From NCBI GenBank assembly GCA_022818135.1, contig JAFMSR010000006.1:37310615-37374614 (forward strand): a stretch of DNA of 64,000 nt, written 5' to 3'. Below the pieces are notes generated by a model. It did not search any database, was not told where the DNA came from, and saw only the letters and a program-made list of their open reading frames with translations. Origin of the DNA: Saxidomus purpurata (Eukaryota > Mollusca > Bivalvia > Venerida > Veneridae). Each line of letters starts with the position of its first letter. Positions within the stretch are counted from its first letter, which is position 1. The position numbers were made by a program, and so were the translations under genes. Shown piece after piece: positions 13,743-25,055 of the stretch.

Positions 13743-14324
13743 ATGTTCGAGTGCGATATTTGTTTCAAAGCGTTTGGAAGACGGGCTAATATGTTACGTC
13801 ATAAAAAATCGACGCCTTCAGACTCCTAGTATGACGACGTTTCAGACGGCTCCGTGAAGGAGGACATTTTTGGACCCGTCTATGAAAATGAGTCTGACGG
13901 CATGTCTGTCACCTCTGAAGATTCTCTGGAATTTGATCCTTGGCAAGATATGGTAGAGGAAGCGTTTAATAAGTGTCAGGCGCAGTTTCAATATAATGTA
14001 AATAACGTCACGGAGGAAGATGATACAATTAACGAAAATGAAGCCGAAGAAAATGTATTTAAGGATATGAAAAGCACATACAGGAAAGCTTTGATGAACG
14101 CTTTCGGTAGTAAACTGGTGTGGTTTGACGGTATGAAGAAAGATCACATCTATAAAGCGATAAATAAGACAATAAATCAGCTCATTTCAGAAAATGTATA
14201 CGAACCACAGGAAGCTATTAAATATGCCATTCTTAAGAGGAACAAAACGGAATTTCAGAGTGAGGGAAAGAAATTCAAAGAATTCACAGCTACTATGCAC
14301 CATTTGCGAGTACTTCGAAACTAA
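13743..14324 (+). pseudogene. Zinc-finger-like/acidic ORF of the cassette, one in-frame TAG
   Basis: ATG at 13743 opens a frame starting with a C2H2-like half finger: Cys-x2-Cys, the linker-like FKAFGRR and one His. The usual second His is absent. TAG at 13827-13829 interrupts after 28 codons, and the same frame then continues to TAA at 14322-14324. The downstream part, intact as 156 codons from 13854, is acidic (SDGMSVTSEDSLEFDPW) and then helical, ending with blocks such as WFDGMKKDHIYKA and YEPQEAIKYAILKRN. I recognise this layout, finger followed by a DPW motif and an EAIKYA-like block, from uncharacterised ORFs in marine invertebrates, but I know no function. It is probably a mobile-element gene. 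Confidence 0.5.
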
Positions 14325-14399
14325 TGTTTTTTTGATCGCTTTAAGAAATGCAGGTGTCGTTACAGGACGGTTGCATGTCTCAACGCCGTTTGAAGATAA

Positions 14400-15610
14400 A
14401 CAAGAGCCATGTTACACATGGTTAATCCCCCGCTGGGGAGAAGTTACCTGAAGGTTGTACTTTCGTACATTTTACTTGGTGAGAGGAAATCCTTAAAAAG
14501 CCGTATAGTTATGGTCATGCTGAGTACAGTTTTCAAGTAAGTGGAAAAAGAATAAGGCAATGAAGAGAAGGTTTGCAAAATTATATTAATGTTCATTATC
14601 AGTATAGGTATGATATTTTTCTATCTGACTAAAAGTAGGCAAGGTAGAGTTACAATGTATTGTTTATGCACACTGCACTTCCTACCAATGTGCTATGTCA
14701 GTGTATTAAGTTTGAAGAAAATCCCTCCAGTACTTTTGGAGTTATGCTCGGGATTTTTTTTCAAGTAAATCTGATAAAGGGGAATAACTCTACAAGTAGG
14801 CAAGGTACAGTTATTGTTCTTTCACACACACTTCCTATCAATGTGCTATGTCAGTGTATTAAGTTTGAAGTAAATCCCTCAAGTACTTTTGGAGTTATGC
14901 TCTTGACAAAACTTTAAAGTAAATCTGATAAAGGGGAATAACTCTAAAAGTAGGCAAGGTAGAGTTATTGTTCTTGCACACTGCACTTCCTACCAATGTG
15001 CTCTGTCAGTGTATTAAGTTTGAAGTAAATCCCTCAAGTACTTTTGGAGTTATGCTTCGGACAAGTAAATCTGATAAAGGGAAATAACTCTAAAAGTAGG
15101 CACGGTACAGTTATTGTTCTTGCAAACTGCACTTTCTACCAATGTGCTTTATCTGTGTATTAAGTTTGAAGTAAATCCCTCAAGTACTTTTGGAGTTATG
15201 CTCTGGACAAAACTTTTAAAGTAAATCTGATTAAGGGGAATAACTCTAAAAGTAGGTAAGGTAGAGTTATTATTCTTGCACACTGCACTTTCTACCAATG
15301 TGCTATGTCAGTGTATTAAGTTTGAAGTAAATCCCTCTAGTACTTTTGGAGTTATGCTCCGGACAAAGCTTTTCAAGTAAATCTGATATAGAGGAATAAC
15401 TCTAAAAGTAGGCAAGGTAGAGTTATTGTTCTTACGCACTGCACTTCCTCCCAATGTGCTCTGTCAGTGTATGAAGTTTGAAGAAAATCGCTCAAGTACT
15501 TTTGGAGTTATGCTCCGGACAAAATTGGGACGGAAGCACGGACGGACGGACGGACGGACGGAGACCATTACTAATACCCCCTTCGCCTTCGGCGGGGGGA
15601 TAAAAAAAAG
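14400..15610 (+). repeat. Tandem-cored interspersed repeat, ~155-bp unit, six copies
   Basis: The head reads ACAAGAGCCATGTTACACA near 14401. Units starting AAAAGTAGGCAAGGTA fall at 14631, 14792, 14946, 15092, 15247 and 15404, spaced 146-161 bp. The tail has a GACGGACGG run at 15538-15560, then a TTCGGCGGGGGG-type G+C-rich end. Head, tandem core and tail together match a repeat type I know from bivalve genomes. ORFs within it come from the repeat. It appears inserted in the inverted-repeat cassette. A related block is at 39838-40210. Confidence 0.8.
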
Positions 15611-16165
15611 AATCAACTATTTAGAAAGTTAAGTATCCGGACGAGTCAATCGAGGAAGAAAACAGAATTTGTTATTGAGATGCCATTCGTGTTTACCAAA
15701 GAGTGCTAAGAGAACGATACATTTTACCAGGTGTGAACATTGAAACGGTCTATGTAGATACTTTTAGGAGTACAGGTGTGACTATCAGTGCAGGGACACA
15801 TTTTATTCTGTTCAATTACGATCTGATAACATGTCTCGCCTTTTATACTCAAAAATGCTATTGCCGTAAAATAAAGATCATTAAAAATACAGCAATGTTG
15901 GTTTGTGACTGAACCTCCTCCCCAAAAAATAAAATATATTCAAGTTACTCATTTTAAATAATTGCAGTGTTGTAGCATATTTAACGTTCACACTAATTTG
16001 GGTCATTTACAGAAAGGACCCTTTGCAGCCTCAAACTATATCCAGCTAGATGATATATGAAATAATTACATAAGTCTTTATTTAATAAGTTTCGATTCAA
16101 GCTAACATACAGAAACTCTGTCTGCCAGAAAGTGTAATTCAGCAAATTCCTACTATACCCCTGTA
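15611..16165. other. Right part of cassette, possible coding remnant
   Basis: An ORF at 15703-15912 contains a phrase (LPGVNIETVYVDTFRSTG) that looks protein-like and ends after about 69 residues. I cannot assign a family. It could be a further remnant of the cassette genes displaced by the nested repeat. Confidence 0.2.
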
Positions 16166-16357
16166 GAAATATATCCTGTGACCTATGCTCTGCTACACAT
16201 CCTATATAAACCGACCCATGCATGTAAGATTTACACACCGGACATGAAGTGCGAATTGAATTGCGGACGCAAAAGCGATGATATGGTCTCCGAACCGGCT
16301 AGAACTAGTTTTGCAATAGTATATAAATACCATAAACAAATATCATGCCATCATTTT
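16166..16357 (-). repeat. Right inverted repeat of the cassette
   Basis: This is the reverse-complement partner of 12505-12648, with about 50 extra bases (around 16263-16318) absent from the left arm. Confidence 0.85.
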
Positions 16358-16620
16358 AGGTCAATCACACTCAGATCTCATTGGTCGCCGTGATTGGCCT
16401 ACTCACTGGCAACCAATCAAAAACAACCTTTGGCTATATTACAAAAAATAGTAATAATTTTCTTTAATAAATAAAACAACTATAACCTAGTTTGGATAAT
16501 GTGACAGTGATGTAACAGATATATGTGTACACAAAAGTTTACAAGCATTGTGTAAATAGGTAGAGTATGTATATACGATAGGGTTATAGGCTTTAAAATA
16601 CATGAACATATGATAGGACG

Positions 16621-16705
16621 GTGCGTTGGCGTAGTGGGTAAGGCGCTGGATGTCAACTAATAAAGATTTTAAGGACTGGTTCGATCCTCATCGAAGCTTC
16701 ATTTT
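16621..16705 (+). repeat. tRNA-like SINE head
   Basis: An A-box-like TGGCGTAGTGG lies at 16627-16637 and a B-box GGTTCGATCC at 16678-16687, at tRNA-like spacing, but the acceptor ends do not pair. This indicates a tRNA-derived SINE rather than a functional tRNA gene. Confidence 0.6.
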
Positions 16706-18392
16706 TTTCCATTGAATTGTTTCGGGATTACTTCAGGTAAAATTTTAATTGTGTAGATACATCTTTTACAATCTTTTTAGACAAACAATAAACAATAAAT
16801 GAAAGTAAAATTAGTAAAAATTTGAAAGAGCTATAATCTTTTCAAGCACGAAAATTTCGTGCTTACTGTTATCTCGTGTAGTGGAATATGTACATTGAAC
16901 TGATGTACTACCAACATTACGATGATTTGTCCAAGACAACTCTTCAGCAAGTAATAAAGGTACCTTGTTCCTTTTAACTGTTGCTGTTTGATAAATTGTC
17001 AGGAAAAGGCAAAAATTGATCTGTATTTTATTGTTTAATTTGTTCGAAGTACAATCAGAAAAAAAAACATGAATTAAAATGATTATATATTATCAATGAA
17101 ACAAAAAAAGAACAAAAAAATTAAAACGATCTTACTGATAAAAGAGAGTAAAATTTTTATGTGAATGTCCCTATATGAACTCCTGTTCGACAAAACTAAA
17201 ATAATCAGGAACTGGAGTCGTTTCCTACTGCTCTATAGTGACATCGACTGTATGTAATGTACAGTATAATATATATTGACGTTAATTACGCCTAGTGCTC
17301 TCCCTTGTAATTAAATAACGTTTTACCCGATAAAAGTAGACTCTTCTGTTGCGTCATTGTAAAATTATCCTAACCGGACAATATAAATATAAATTTATCT
17401 TTCCTCTTGATATTACGTTTCATTACCCATCCATGAAAATTGCGGTCTTTTGATTGGTCAACGGTCCGTAAATATATATCGTATTTACGGGAAAGTCAGT
17501 AATGTACATATACTCTTGACAAATCCTGTTACTGTATCCCATGCTAAACGTGAGCTTGTCCGCCGCGTGCACTTCGTCAATGTATAAGTCCGTGCTGATT
17601 TGTGACGTCACGAAGTGGCATTGAAGTAACATTAGGGGATTTGAAAGTCTGCTAACGTTCGTCCGTTAAATGAATAAAACATAAACGGAATCTTTCAATA
17701 GTTAAGACAGGGAAGGGTAATAATATTGTTAATTATTGTTTTGACGTGAATATAAGTCTAGGCGGGTAATATATCCCCATATACCACTTAAAACACCAAA
17801 TAACATACAACAGCATTTATTCAATTCAAATACATGTAAAATGTCATTCTAAGTAAATACTAGATCTTATTTCAGATTTACTCGTGAACTAAACAGCAGC
17901 ACTGACTTGAAGAAAGTATATATAATTTTGAAAATTAAAATCATGTAAGAAATACATTTACACTTAATTACAATTGTAAGTGCATGTATGATACGGCCAT
18001 AGGCTTTATCTTCTGAAGAAGTCCATTGCCAGGACTAGAGAATTATACACATGGAATTTTAATAGTTTTAATATCACAAAATAAGAGTCTATCTTCTTTA
18101 ATCCAAAGCAGAAATACAGTAAATGTAACAAAATGTAACATCCTATGTTACTGGCATAAATATCAAAATTAAAATAAAGACATTACAATAAAATTTATAT
18201 CTTATTCATTCACTCGTTGACGACATGTATACTATAGATGCGTATTAAATGCTGTATCGTCTTTAAAATGGTACTCGATTATGTAAAATATGTATTTATC
18301 TAGGCCTTTCAGATCAAATCCATGGAATCCATATCGTTGAGCTGTATCAATTACATCACTTTTTAAAAGCTCTAGGTCAGTCTCTGATACGC
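16706..18392. other. 3' flank of the METTL27-like gene, otherwise empty
   Basis: Mostly A+T-rich. A short perfect-looking hairpin CCGTAAATA...TATTTACGG lies at 17467-17491 and a CRE-like TGACGTCA near 17602. No exon is recognised. The 3' UTR of the minus-strand methyltransferase gene should extend into the right end of this stretch. Confidence 0.4.
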
Positions 18393-18577
18393 TTATTTTA
18401 TTTGAAATTTAAAGATAATGCCAACATTGTCAAAAGAATATCGTTCCACCTCTCGTCGTTCAATAATATCGATCTTGTTTTCTTTTGCAAGTTTGTTTAT
18501 ATAAGGTTCTAGACGATCTTTGTACTCTTCAACATTCTCTAGGTATGCCTTTCTCATGGCGATCAACATAAGCCCGC
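18393..18577 (-). CDS. METTL27-like exon 5 (stop codon)
   Basis: After acceptor CATTTCAG the exon continues the PGGLMLIAMRKAYLENVEEY segment and ends with a beta-strand-like NVGIIFKFQIK and TAA at 18395-18393. Confidence 0.9.
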
Positions 18578-21500
18578 CTGAAATGAAGACAAAAATATTT
18601 CCACTTGCTTTAATCACATGCGCTATTTTTACAAAGTGGTTTAACCCCTTAACGTGACCATCATATTTTTAATAAAATCATTTAACACTGACTAATACTC
18701 TTGAAAAATGAATATAACCAAAGTTTCAACAGTTTTATTTCTATAGAATACAGTTGAATATAATCAGAATCGTGAAGACCATTCTAGTCGACATTGATAT
18801 TCCACATATTTTCTTACGTTTATTTTCAGTTTTAACTGTTTATATGCAACATTACTCACTGTAACTTATTTGTCATGTGTTGTCATGTTGGTTGTGCTTC
18901 TAAATAACTTTTCCGCGATTTTCGACATTTTATTAAAACAAACTCAACAAAAATAGAATAAAATAAACAAATAGTCGGTATCGATGTACTATCACAAAAA
19001 TTGTACTCATGAACGCCAAAAGTAGTTATTTTTATATCACTTTTGGTGCCTTCTTTGTGATATTATAACGTGATATTGTACACCGTATTCAACAATTATT
19101 CTCTATATCTAAAAGTGTAAACTATACATCCCAATCATTATAGGTAAAATCCGCGTCTTGAAGTACCGCAAATAATTTAATTAATAATCTACGTAAAGAT
19201 GCTGTTGAAATATTAATGGTGGGACAGCAATATATTATATAAGGCCTCTGTGATGATTATTTGTGCTAAAAATGAAGCATGTTTTTCTTTATACGTAGCT
19301 ATGTTGTAATTTGCGTTCGTGGAACACATTATCTATGTTTCGAGAATATAATCTGGTAGATATAGGGAGTGTTTCGGCTGAAGTGTCATAAACTAATCCA
19401 TTACAACAGAATCACTGCCGGCAACTCCATTCTACTCCCGCGCATGAAGAAATCGAGTTGTATGTATGTATTTATTTCAGTACCAAGTACCAAGGATACA
19501 CAATAAAGAGCAAGCTCTTATTTCCATTGTGGTCCTTTATTTTAGAGAAAGAAGCAGATACAAGGGAATCCGGGTACCAGACCCTAGCTCTTTTACGAAT
19601 AGACCCCTTGTTTCTTTTCTACGTTCCCAGTGTATAGCACCGATACACGCGAGACTACCTCTGGGTTTCTAACCAGTTCATCTCAGATAGGTGGGAAACA
19701 CTGAAAAGCGTTTCTGAAATATCCAGTGCCTCAGCCGAGAATCGAACCGGGGACCTCCGGATTGACAGTTCATAGCGTTAACCACGTGGCCACCACACCA
19801 CCTAGTTGTATTAAGCATTTGACCTATCTGTAAAAAGTATTTGTAACAATTGTGATTAACTTGAAACGAGAATCTGTTACAACTTTGCTTAAACCATATC
19901 CTAAACTGTTTTTGCCTTCAATACAATGTGCACCAAAGAATTTCAGGTGTGTTATTTTAGATTCTTAGAGTCAAAACAATGAATGAAAGCTTACGTCACC
20001 GCTGACGTTACTGCTGTCGAAAGCGTCTTCAATCAGTTGATCTATTTCAATACTTACTAGTAATGTTAAGAATAGAGAAGATTGTACAATTATCAATAAT
20101 TACTTCTTTTGATATCTTATCCGTTTTTAAAAGAATTTCAACAAGAACGATAGCAACATTGTACTTAAGAGTTTTCATCGATAATTCAGACTATGTGAGA
20201 AGCTCAATTCGCCATATATAAAGGTCAGGTGCCAAAAAGGATAAAATATGTACATGGCCCCAGACGAATTTAAGTACAATTGGAAAGTAGTGAGAACTTT
20301 CTTTGCGATTTTAAATTTGTTAATCAGGAAGCGAGAATTTCTGTTGCGGTATCATATAGAACCATGTGCATATTTGATGTGTGTACATATTTGTACCTTT
20401 AGGCACCCACCAACAACAGCCATTGCAACAGTAAATATATAGGGCAGATTCCTGCTTAGTTTTATTATAATTGTTCATCCATGATACAAACTCCGACCAA
20501 CGTGTAGTACATTGACTCCGACTTGATACATATTTTGAAAGGCATTTCTTTGAGGAGGGTGTTTACAAGTGACAAATTTACACTTACCGGGTTTAACAAT
20601 ACGGATCATTTCAAGGAGTCCCGAACAAGGTATATGGCTCTCGCCCATCCCTCCTGAACTCACTAAACAGTCATAAACATCTAAAATACAATATTATACA
20701 ATATAGGATAGTCCGTCATTTTCTTTGTTGTATCTTGCTTCAAATTCCAAAAGATAATTGACTAGCATGACCCAACTCAATAAGTGCGACAGATCCTCCT
20801 AAATGTCTGATGCACTATCTTAACAGTACAGATGACTGTTGTAATTGTTTGGCCAGTCCCGTGAAGCGTACCCACACGCACCTTGCACACCAGCAATGTC
20901 CTAAATCACTATTACAATGTATTTATCGAGTTTGAACGTATGATGTCTCAATCTTCTTTATAAAAACTATTCTGATTTAAGCTCTGGGTCGTAAAAAACG
21001 ATATGGAAATGTCAAATTAAGTAATTTACCGATATTGTGAAATTACCAGATAAAATGTAATATGAAAACAACACAAAATAAATAATATATTGAACAAATA
21101 ATACTTGACAAAAAGTATATTGAGTTAACACACCGTCATCGATTGGGAGTCTTTTGTCAGAACAGTATTCTTCGTAAAGGTTCTTGTAGTTGCCGTTGTT
21201 CCTACATTCATTGAGCATTCCTTCTGCAGGATCAAGTCCATCAATGTCTTTAAAACCATACACTGCTAACTGAAAATGATTGCATACATTATGTTTAATA
21301 TAGATCTATTCGAAGTCTAATTTTTTTATTTTCATTTCGCCCTGTTCTATAGGCCTAACTGTCAAACCTCCACATTAAAACGATGTTTGCAAACAGATAA
21401 ATAGTCCATACAACTGATCGGTAGGACGTCCTCCCTTGCTCACGTTCTGTACCATTCCTTGCAAAAGGACAGTACCGTAGAATACTGAGCGAACTCTCCA

Positions 21501-24500
21501 AAGCAAACTGAACGGGGCAATATGAAAGTATATAATAATAAAGTGTACTGTTTATCACAAGTATCCCTGTTCTGCATTACAGATACTCAGCCGTACCTAT
21601 TTCAATGACATCTCCTTCTTTAGTTGTTGCTATTTATTAAAAAAATAACAAAAACTGGTAAAGTATATTACTAAGATGTGTAATTGTTGTTGTTTTTTCA
21701 AGAATAGTATGCGAGCAAAATATCATTGAAAGTGTGCAAATGTATTTCTTTTGATTGACAAATTTATAAGTGTTCCGCGTGATGCAGATATTTTATAGTA
21801 ACATGCTGACATGCGTGGATAATCATAAATGTATATATACATTGGTATAAGCCTATTTTTATGCTTTATGCAAATAGAAATCTAACACATTTTGTTGTAC
21901 ATTTATATATTAATTTATAGTAACATATTGTAACATTTGCGTGGTTAACCAACTTTGTAAGACATAGCCTTGTTAACTACTTTACTGAACCTCTTTATAC
22001 ATTTTCATTCGGTGTTGAGCAATAAAACATGTAACACGTGAATAGATAAGCTATACCCTGATAATCTAAATCACATTGTTTAACACAACTGTTACCAAAT
22101 GAGAAAGAACATTAACACGTACGATTCAAAACTCTAAGTAACGTCATAAATATGACGCAATACACGCCGGTATCCCATTTATTTGTAGGCGTCGTTTAAA
22201 TCGAGTAAACTAAATTTCTAGAATGACAACCTGACTTTGAAATATACATACTACTTGTTGTGTTGAACATAAAAACTTAAAATATATGTCCTCTCCATCT
22301 ACAACCCCAAAAGGAGATTCTCGTAATCAATGGCTTTATGACTCTTTGAAATATATCTGATTTTTCAATGAAATAAAACATTTCTACTACTACAGACTTT
22401 AGTAATATTCTAACGCACCACCTGCCTTTTCCCTTCTTCATTTTATTATTGACCCATCCAATATTCCAGCTTACTTTTAGCTATCGGTGCACGGCAACTA
22501 TCACGTTGTGAATTTATGAAACATTAGTTAGATACTTCCGTTACATGAATTTTAAAATAATCGAGTGATACAAATTTTATATTGAATATAATTTTAAGAG
22601 TGGGCCTCCCAAGGAAGAAGCCGTGTTATTTCTACGGATGCTTGAACGTTAAACTAAAATTATCTGCTAGACCTCTATATGATTCGTACAACTCATATAA
22701 TTCTGCAAGACATGATATATTTTATGCATCGATAGCTTAAGATAAGCTGGCAGATATTTGAAGGGTTGATAATTAAAGAGACATACCCTATAACTAATGT
22801 CAAACTAAATAACCCCAAAAGCATAAATGATAGACTCTTTGGAAGTATTATAACTTAACCTAAAGTTTCAGCTATGCATTCCCAGTAATCGACAAAATCA
22901 GCGGTTTGAAATATACTGCAGTACCGTAAACCATTCAGTAATACAAAATGTATATGTAAACTTGTTGTTGTACAAATAATGGGTGGATGCGATTTATTAC
23001 AGAAAGCCTCTTCATTAATTGTGGTAAATTGGGGCATTTACGCCATTGGTTCTTCTTTGAAATTGTATGTATTTATCATTTCACGTTCATTGAACACATA
23101 ATCTTTGTTTCAAGAATATAATCTGCCCCTTAAAATAAAGAAGGTAAAAAGGCAGGTGGTGCGTTAGAAGTTTCGTTTCGTTTATATTCAAACTTACCAA
23201 GTCGCCAACGCGGCCAGTCCCACAAGCCATGTCGATAATTTTGATTTTGTCTCTATTTTCTTTGTAGCAATTAGCGGCCTCGTCAGCTATGTATTTTGGT
23301 CCGTTATAAGTTTCCGGATCCAAGTCCTACAAACGAGATTTATAGTAAAAATAATTCGTTTAGAAATAATGTTTCAGCTTAAGTGATTCTCGAGTCGCCT
23401 TGCAAGCATTCGATTTTTATTGTATATATAAGCTATCTCCGGTCCTTTATCATATATTCAAAAATAAGTTGGAAGGACAATTTTCTGAATTGAGTACGAC
23501 TCATTTGTTTTCACGCTGATCATATGTTGTGAATAAGAGATATTGATATCAAAAGAAACAAGTATTCAAACCGTGCGTCAAACCAAACATGATTGAAAAC
23601 GGGACATTGAAATCATAGAAGATCAAATGAACGTGCATTAAAATGCGTGGGAAATGCTGTAAATTAAATCTTTACTGGCAAATAGCTATCCCGATGTTTT
23701 GACACATCGCTTAATTTGTCTATACTGATCAGAATTCAAAGACCCTTTTAGTTTATACGAATTTATTTCAGTTTTCGATTACGAAGAAAGCTCATTAGTT
23801 TATTTAAACGCTCTCGTACACTCATTTCAGATGCCATCACATTCGCGAGACAGAGGCAGCGATATTTTCATCGCTGCTACCCATTTACAGCTGGGAAGAC
23901 TGAGAGACGTGTAGTTTCAGTGTCTTTGCCCAAGGACACACCTCGTACTCCGGCTGGGATTCGGACCCGAAACCTCCCGTTCCGGAGGCGAACACCTTAA
24001 CCACTGAGCTATTGAGACCCACTAAAAGACCCTTTTAAACATTCAAATTGTTGAAGCCCATATTTTATTTCATGTATACCTACTTTAATAAATCAATTAT
24101 TCTCACACTTCAACGTCTACATCAAATCATGAAAATGCCGAACAAGCCCTAGTTTTGCCTGCATTCGGAATCGTGTGTATTACACTAATCAGAACAGCTT
24201 TGTCTTTTCGGAATTGGATATTATTTGTATCAGGATTTTAACTTAATTGCCATTTTGAATATTTTTATATGGTGCATTTATTGAAAATGACTTTGTTCTG
24301 TCGCCTAGAAACTGTTACACGTCGCTATGAGGAGTGCACTTTAACAGAAATTCAAAAGTGTGATAAAGACATGAACGAAGAAACAAACACTTACTTTGTT
24401 ACAATGATAAAACATCGTTTATTTCACTGACCCAGCACTTAGAGCAGAAAGAACTACTGCCGTATATCACTGGTACACATTTAGAGCTAGGTAGACTAAA

Positions 24501-24828
24501 GCATACTATTTAGTTAGATTTATTACCATGAAACCTGAAAGGAACAGAAGCCATATTCTATTCTGTGATCACAACGACCATAAAACATAGATAATGATTT
24601 ATGTTTCCGTTATTTAGTTAAGATATTGTAAGATTCCAGATGGACGAACAACAGCAAATATTCATCATCATGTGTATCAAGCGGTCTACATTTCTTTAGA
24701 AATACATTTATTTAATAACGTACCTGATCGTACTTCTTATTTTCAGCCCATTTACTGTAATATTCTGCAACTTCTTTCGGCGTCATTCCTTTTCTGTGTG
24801 CCTGACAATTTGCTTCTAATTTTGACAT
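18393..24828 (-). CDS. METTL27/WBSCR27-like methyltransferase gene, five exons
   Basis: A complete minus-strand gene for a class I SAM-dependent methyltransferase of the METTL27 (Williams-Beuren region 27-like) family. Coding exons are 24724-24828, 23198-23326, 21134-21269, 20588-20680 and 18393-18577; every intron is GT-AG and all phases join without a break into 215 residues. The N-terminus carries the family-typical helix (EVAEYYSKWAENKKYDQ). Motif I is IDMACGTGRVGDL, binding SAM; the acidic residue after strand two is in GLDPAEGML; the late core is MIRIVKPGGLMLIAMR. The protein ends with a Lys/Glu-rich segment and a final beta strand. Substrate and pathway are not known for the family. 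No signal peptide or membrane segment is present, so a soluble intracellular enzyme is expected. Introns hold SINE and MITE insertions. Confidence 0.9.
19311..19372 (+). repeat. Fragment of the TTAA MITE family
   Basis: The motif GAACACATTATCTATGTTTC and AGAATATAATCTGGTAGATA followed by GGGAGTG match the 3' end of the elements at 22773-23133 and 56913-57295. It lies in intron 4. Confidence 0.65.
19480..19805 (-). mobile_element. tRNA-derived SINE in METTL27-like intron 4
   Basis: On the minus strand an A-box-like GTGGCCACGTGGTTA (19793-19779) is followed by B-box GGTTCGATTCT (19748-19738) and a non-tRNA body. Ends are approximate because I could not find a clear target duplication. Confidence 0.65.
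20588..20680 (-). CDS. METTL27-like exon 4
   Basis: The exon lies between acceptor TATTTTAG and donor GTAAGTG, 93 bases. It encodes VYDCLVSSGGMGESHIPCSG and continues to VKPG, the conserved turn before the last core strands. Confidence 0.9.
21134..21269 (-). CDS. METTL27-like exon 3
   Basis: After acceptor ATTTTCAG the exon encodes LAVYGFKDIDGLDPAEGMLN and a charged stretch ending RLPIDD. It is 136 bases long and ends with one base of a split codon before donor GTGTGT. Confidence 0.9.
22773..23133. mobile_element. TTAA-flanked MITE in METTL27-like intron 2
   Basis: A 361-bp non-coding element begins TTAAAGAGACATACCCTATA and ends GCCCCTTAA. It aligns over nearly its whole length with 56913-57295. 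TTAA at both ends and partial terminal inverted repeats suggest a piggyBac- or Kolobok-type TTAA target. It lacks about 20 bp near the right end present in the other copy. Confidence 0.75.
23198..23326 (-). CDS. METTL27-like exon 2 (SAM motif I)
   Basis: The exon follows acceptor TTTGTAG and ends in TTG before donor GTAAGT. Its 43 codons carry DLDPETYNGPKYIADEAANC and the SAM-binding motif DMACGTGRVGDL. Confidence 0.9.
23840..24025 (-). mobile_element. tRNA-derived SINE (Arg-like head) in intron 1
   Basis: Read on the minus strand, A box TAGCTCAGTGG (24011-24001) and B box GGGTCCGAATCCC (23968-23956) are followed by a conserved body with CAGCTGTAAATGGGTAGCAG. The putative anticodon region reads CTCCGGA. 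A diverged second copy of the body lies near 24455-24510. Acceptor ends do not pair, so this is not a tRNA gene. Confidence 0.75.
24724..24828 (-). CDS. METTL27-like exon 1 (start codon)
   Basis: ATG at 24828-24826 starts 35 codons (MSKLEANCQAHRKGMTPKEV, then AEYYSKWAENKKYDQ), ending in phase 0 at CAG before donor GTACGT. Another in-frame ATG (codon 15) is possible, but the first ATG fits the family's usual N-terminus. Confidence 0.85.
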
Positions 24829-25055
24829 TATTGCTTATTTATCCGTACGTCTTGGTAATACAGAAATATCTTGGAGAAAAAAAGTCAGTCTGAAAATATA
24901 AAATTACAAATGTTAATGATTCTCGCATTGAACCAGGTAAAGATCCACATCTATGTGAAAAATATATAATTATTTCTTTCCTTTTACGCTTAAACCTTCG
25001 TGTAAAAGGCGCCACCTGTCGGCATCTTTTTATCATGAAATATTGATCTTTTTTT

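Larger units (their letters stand above)
12505..16357. mobile_element. Inverted-repeat-bounded 3.85-kb cassette (putative DNA transposon)
   Basis: Long inverted repeats bound this segment. Starting at AAAATGATGGCATGATATTT on both ends, about 140 bp match in inverted orientation (12505-12648 and 16166-16357), with an extra ~50 bp in the right arm. Inside are two related-looking ORFs broken by stops, CT- and GA-rich blocks and a nested tandem-cored repeat. No convincing target-site duplication is seen at the ends, and no transposase domain is recognised. It may be a non-autonomous element, or two copies of one repeat in opposite orientation flanking unrelated DNA. Confidence 0.5.

Noticed and set aside
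23956..24011. tRNA-Arg gene on the minus strand
   Set aside because: A and B boxes are good, but the acceptor stem does not pair and a SINE body follows, with a second body copy nearby.
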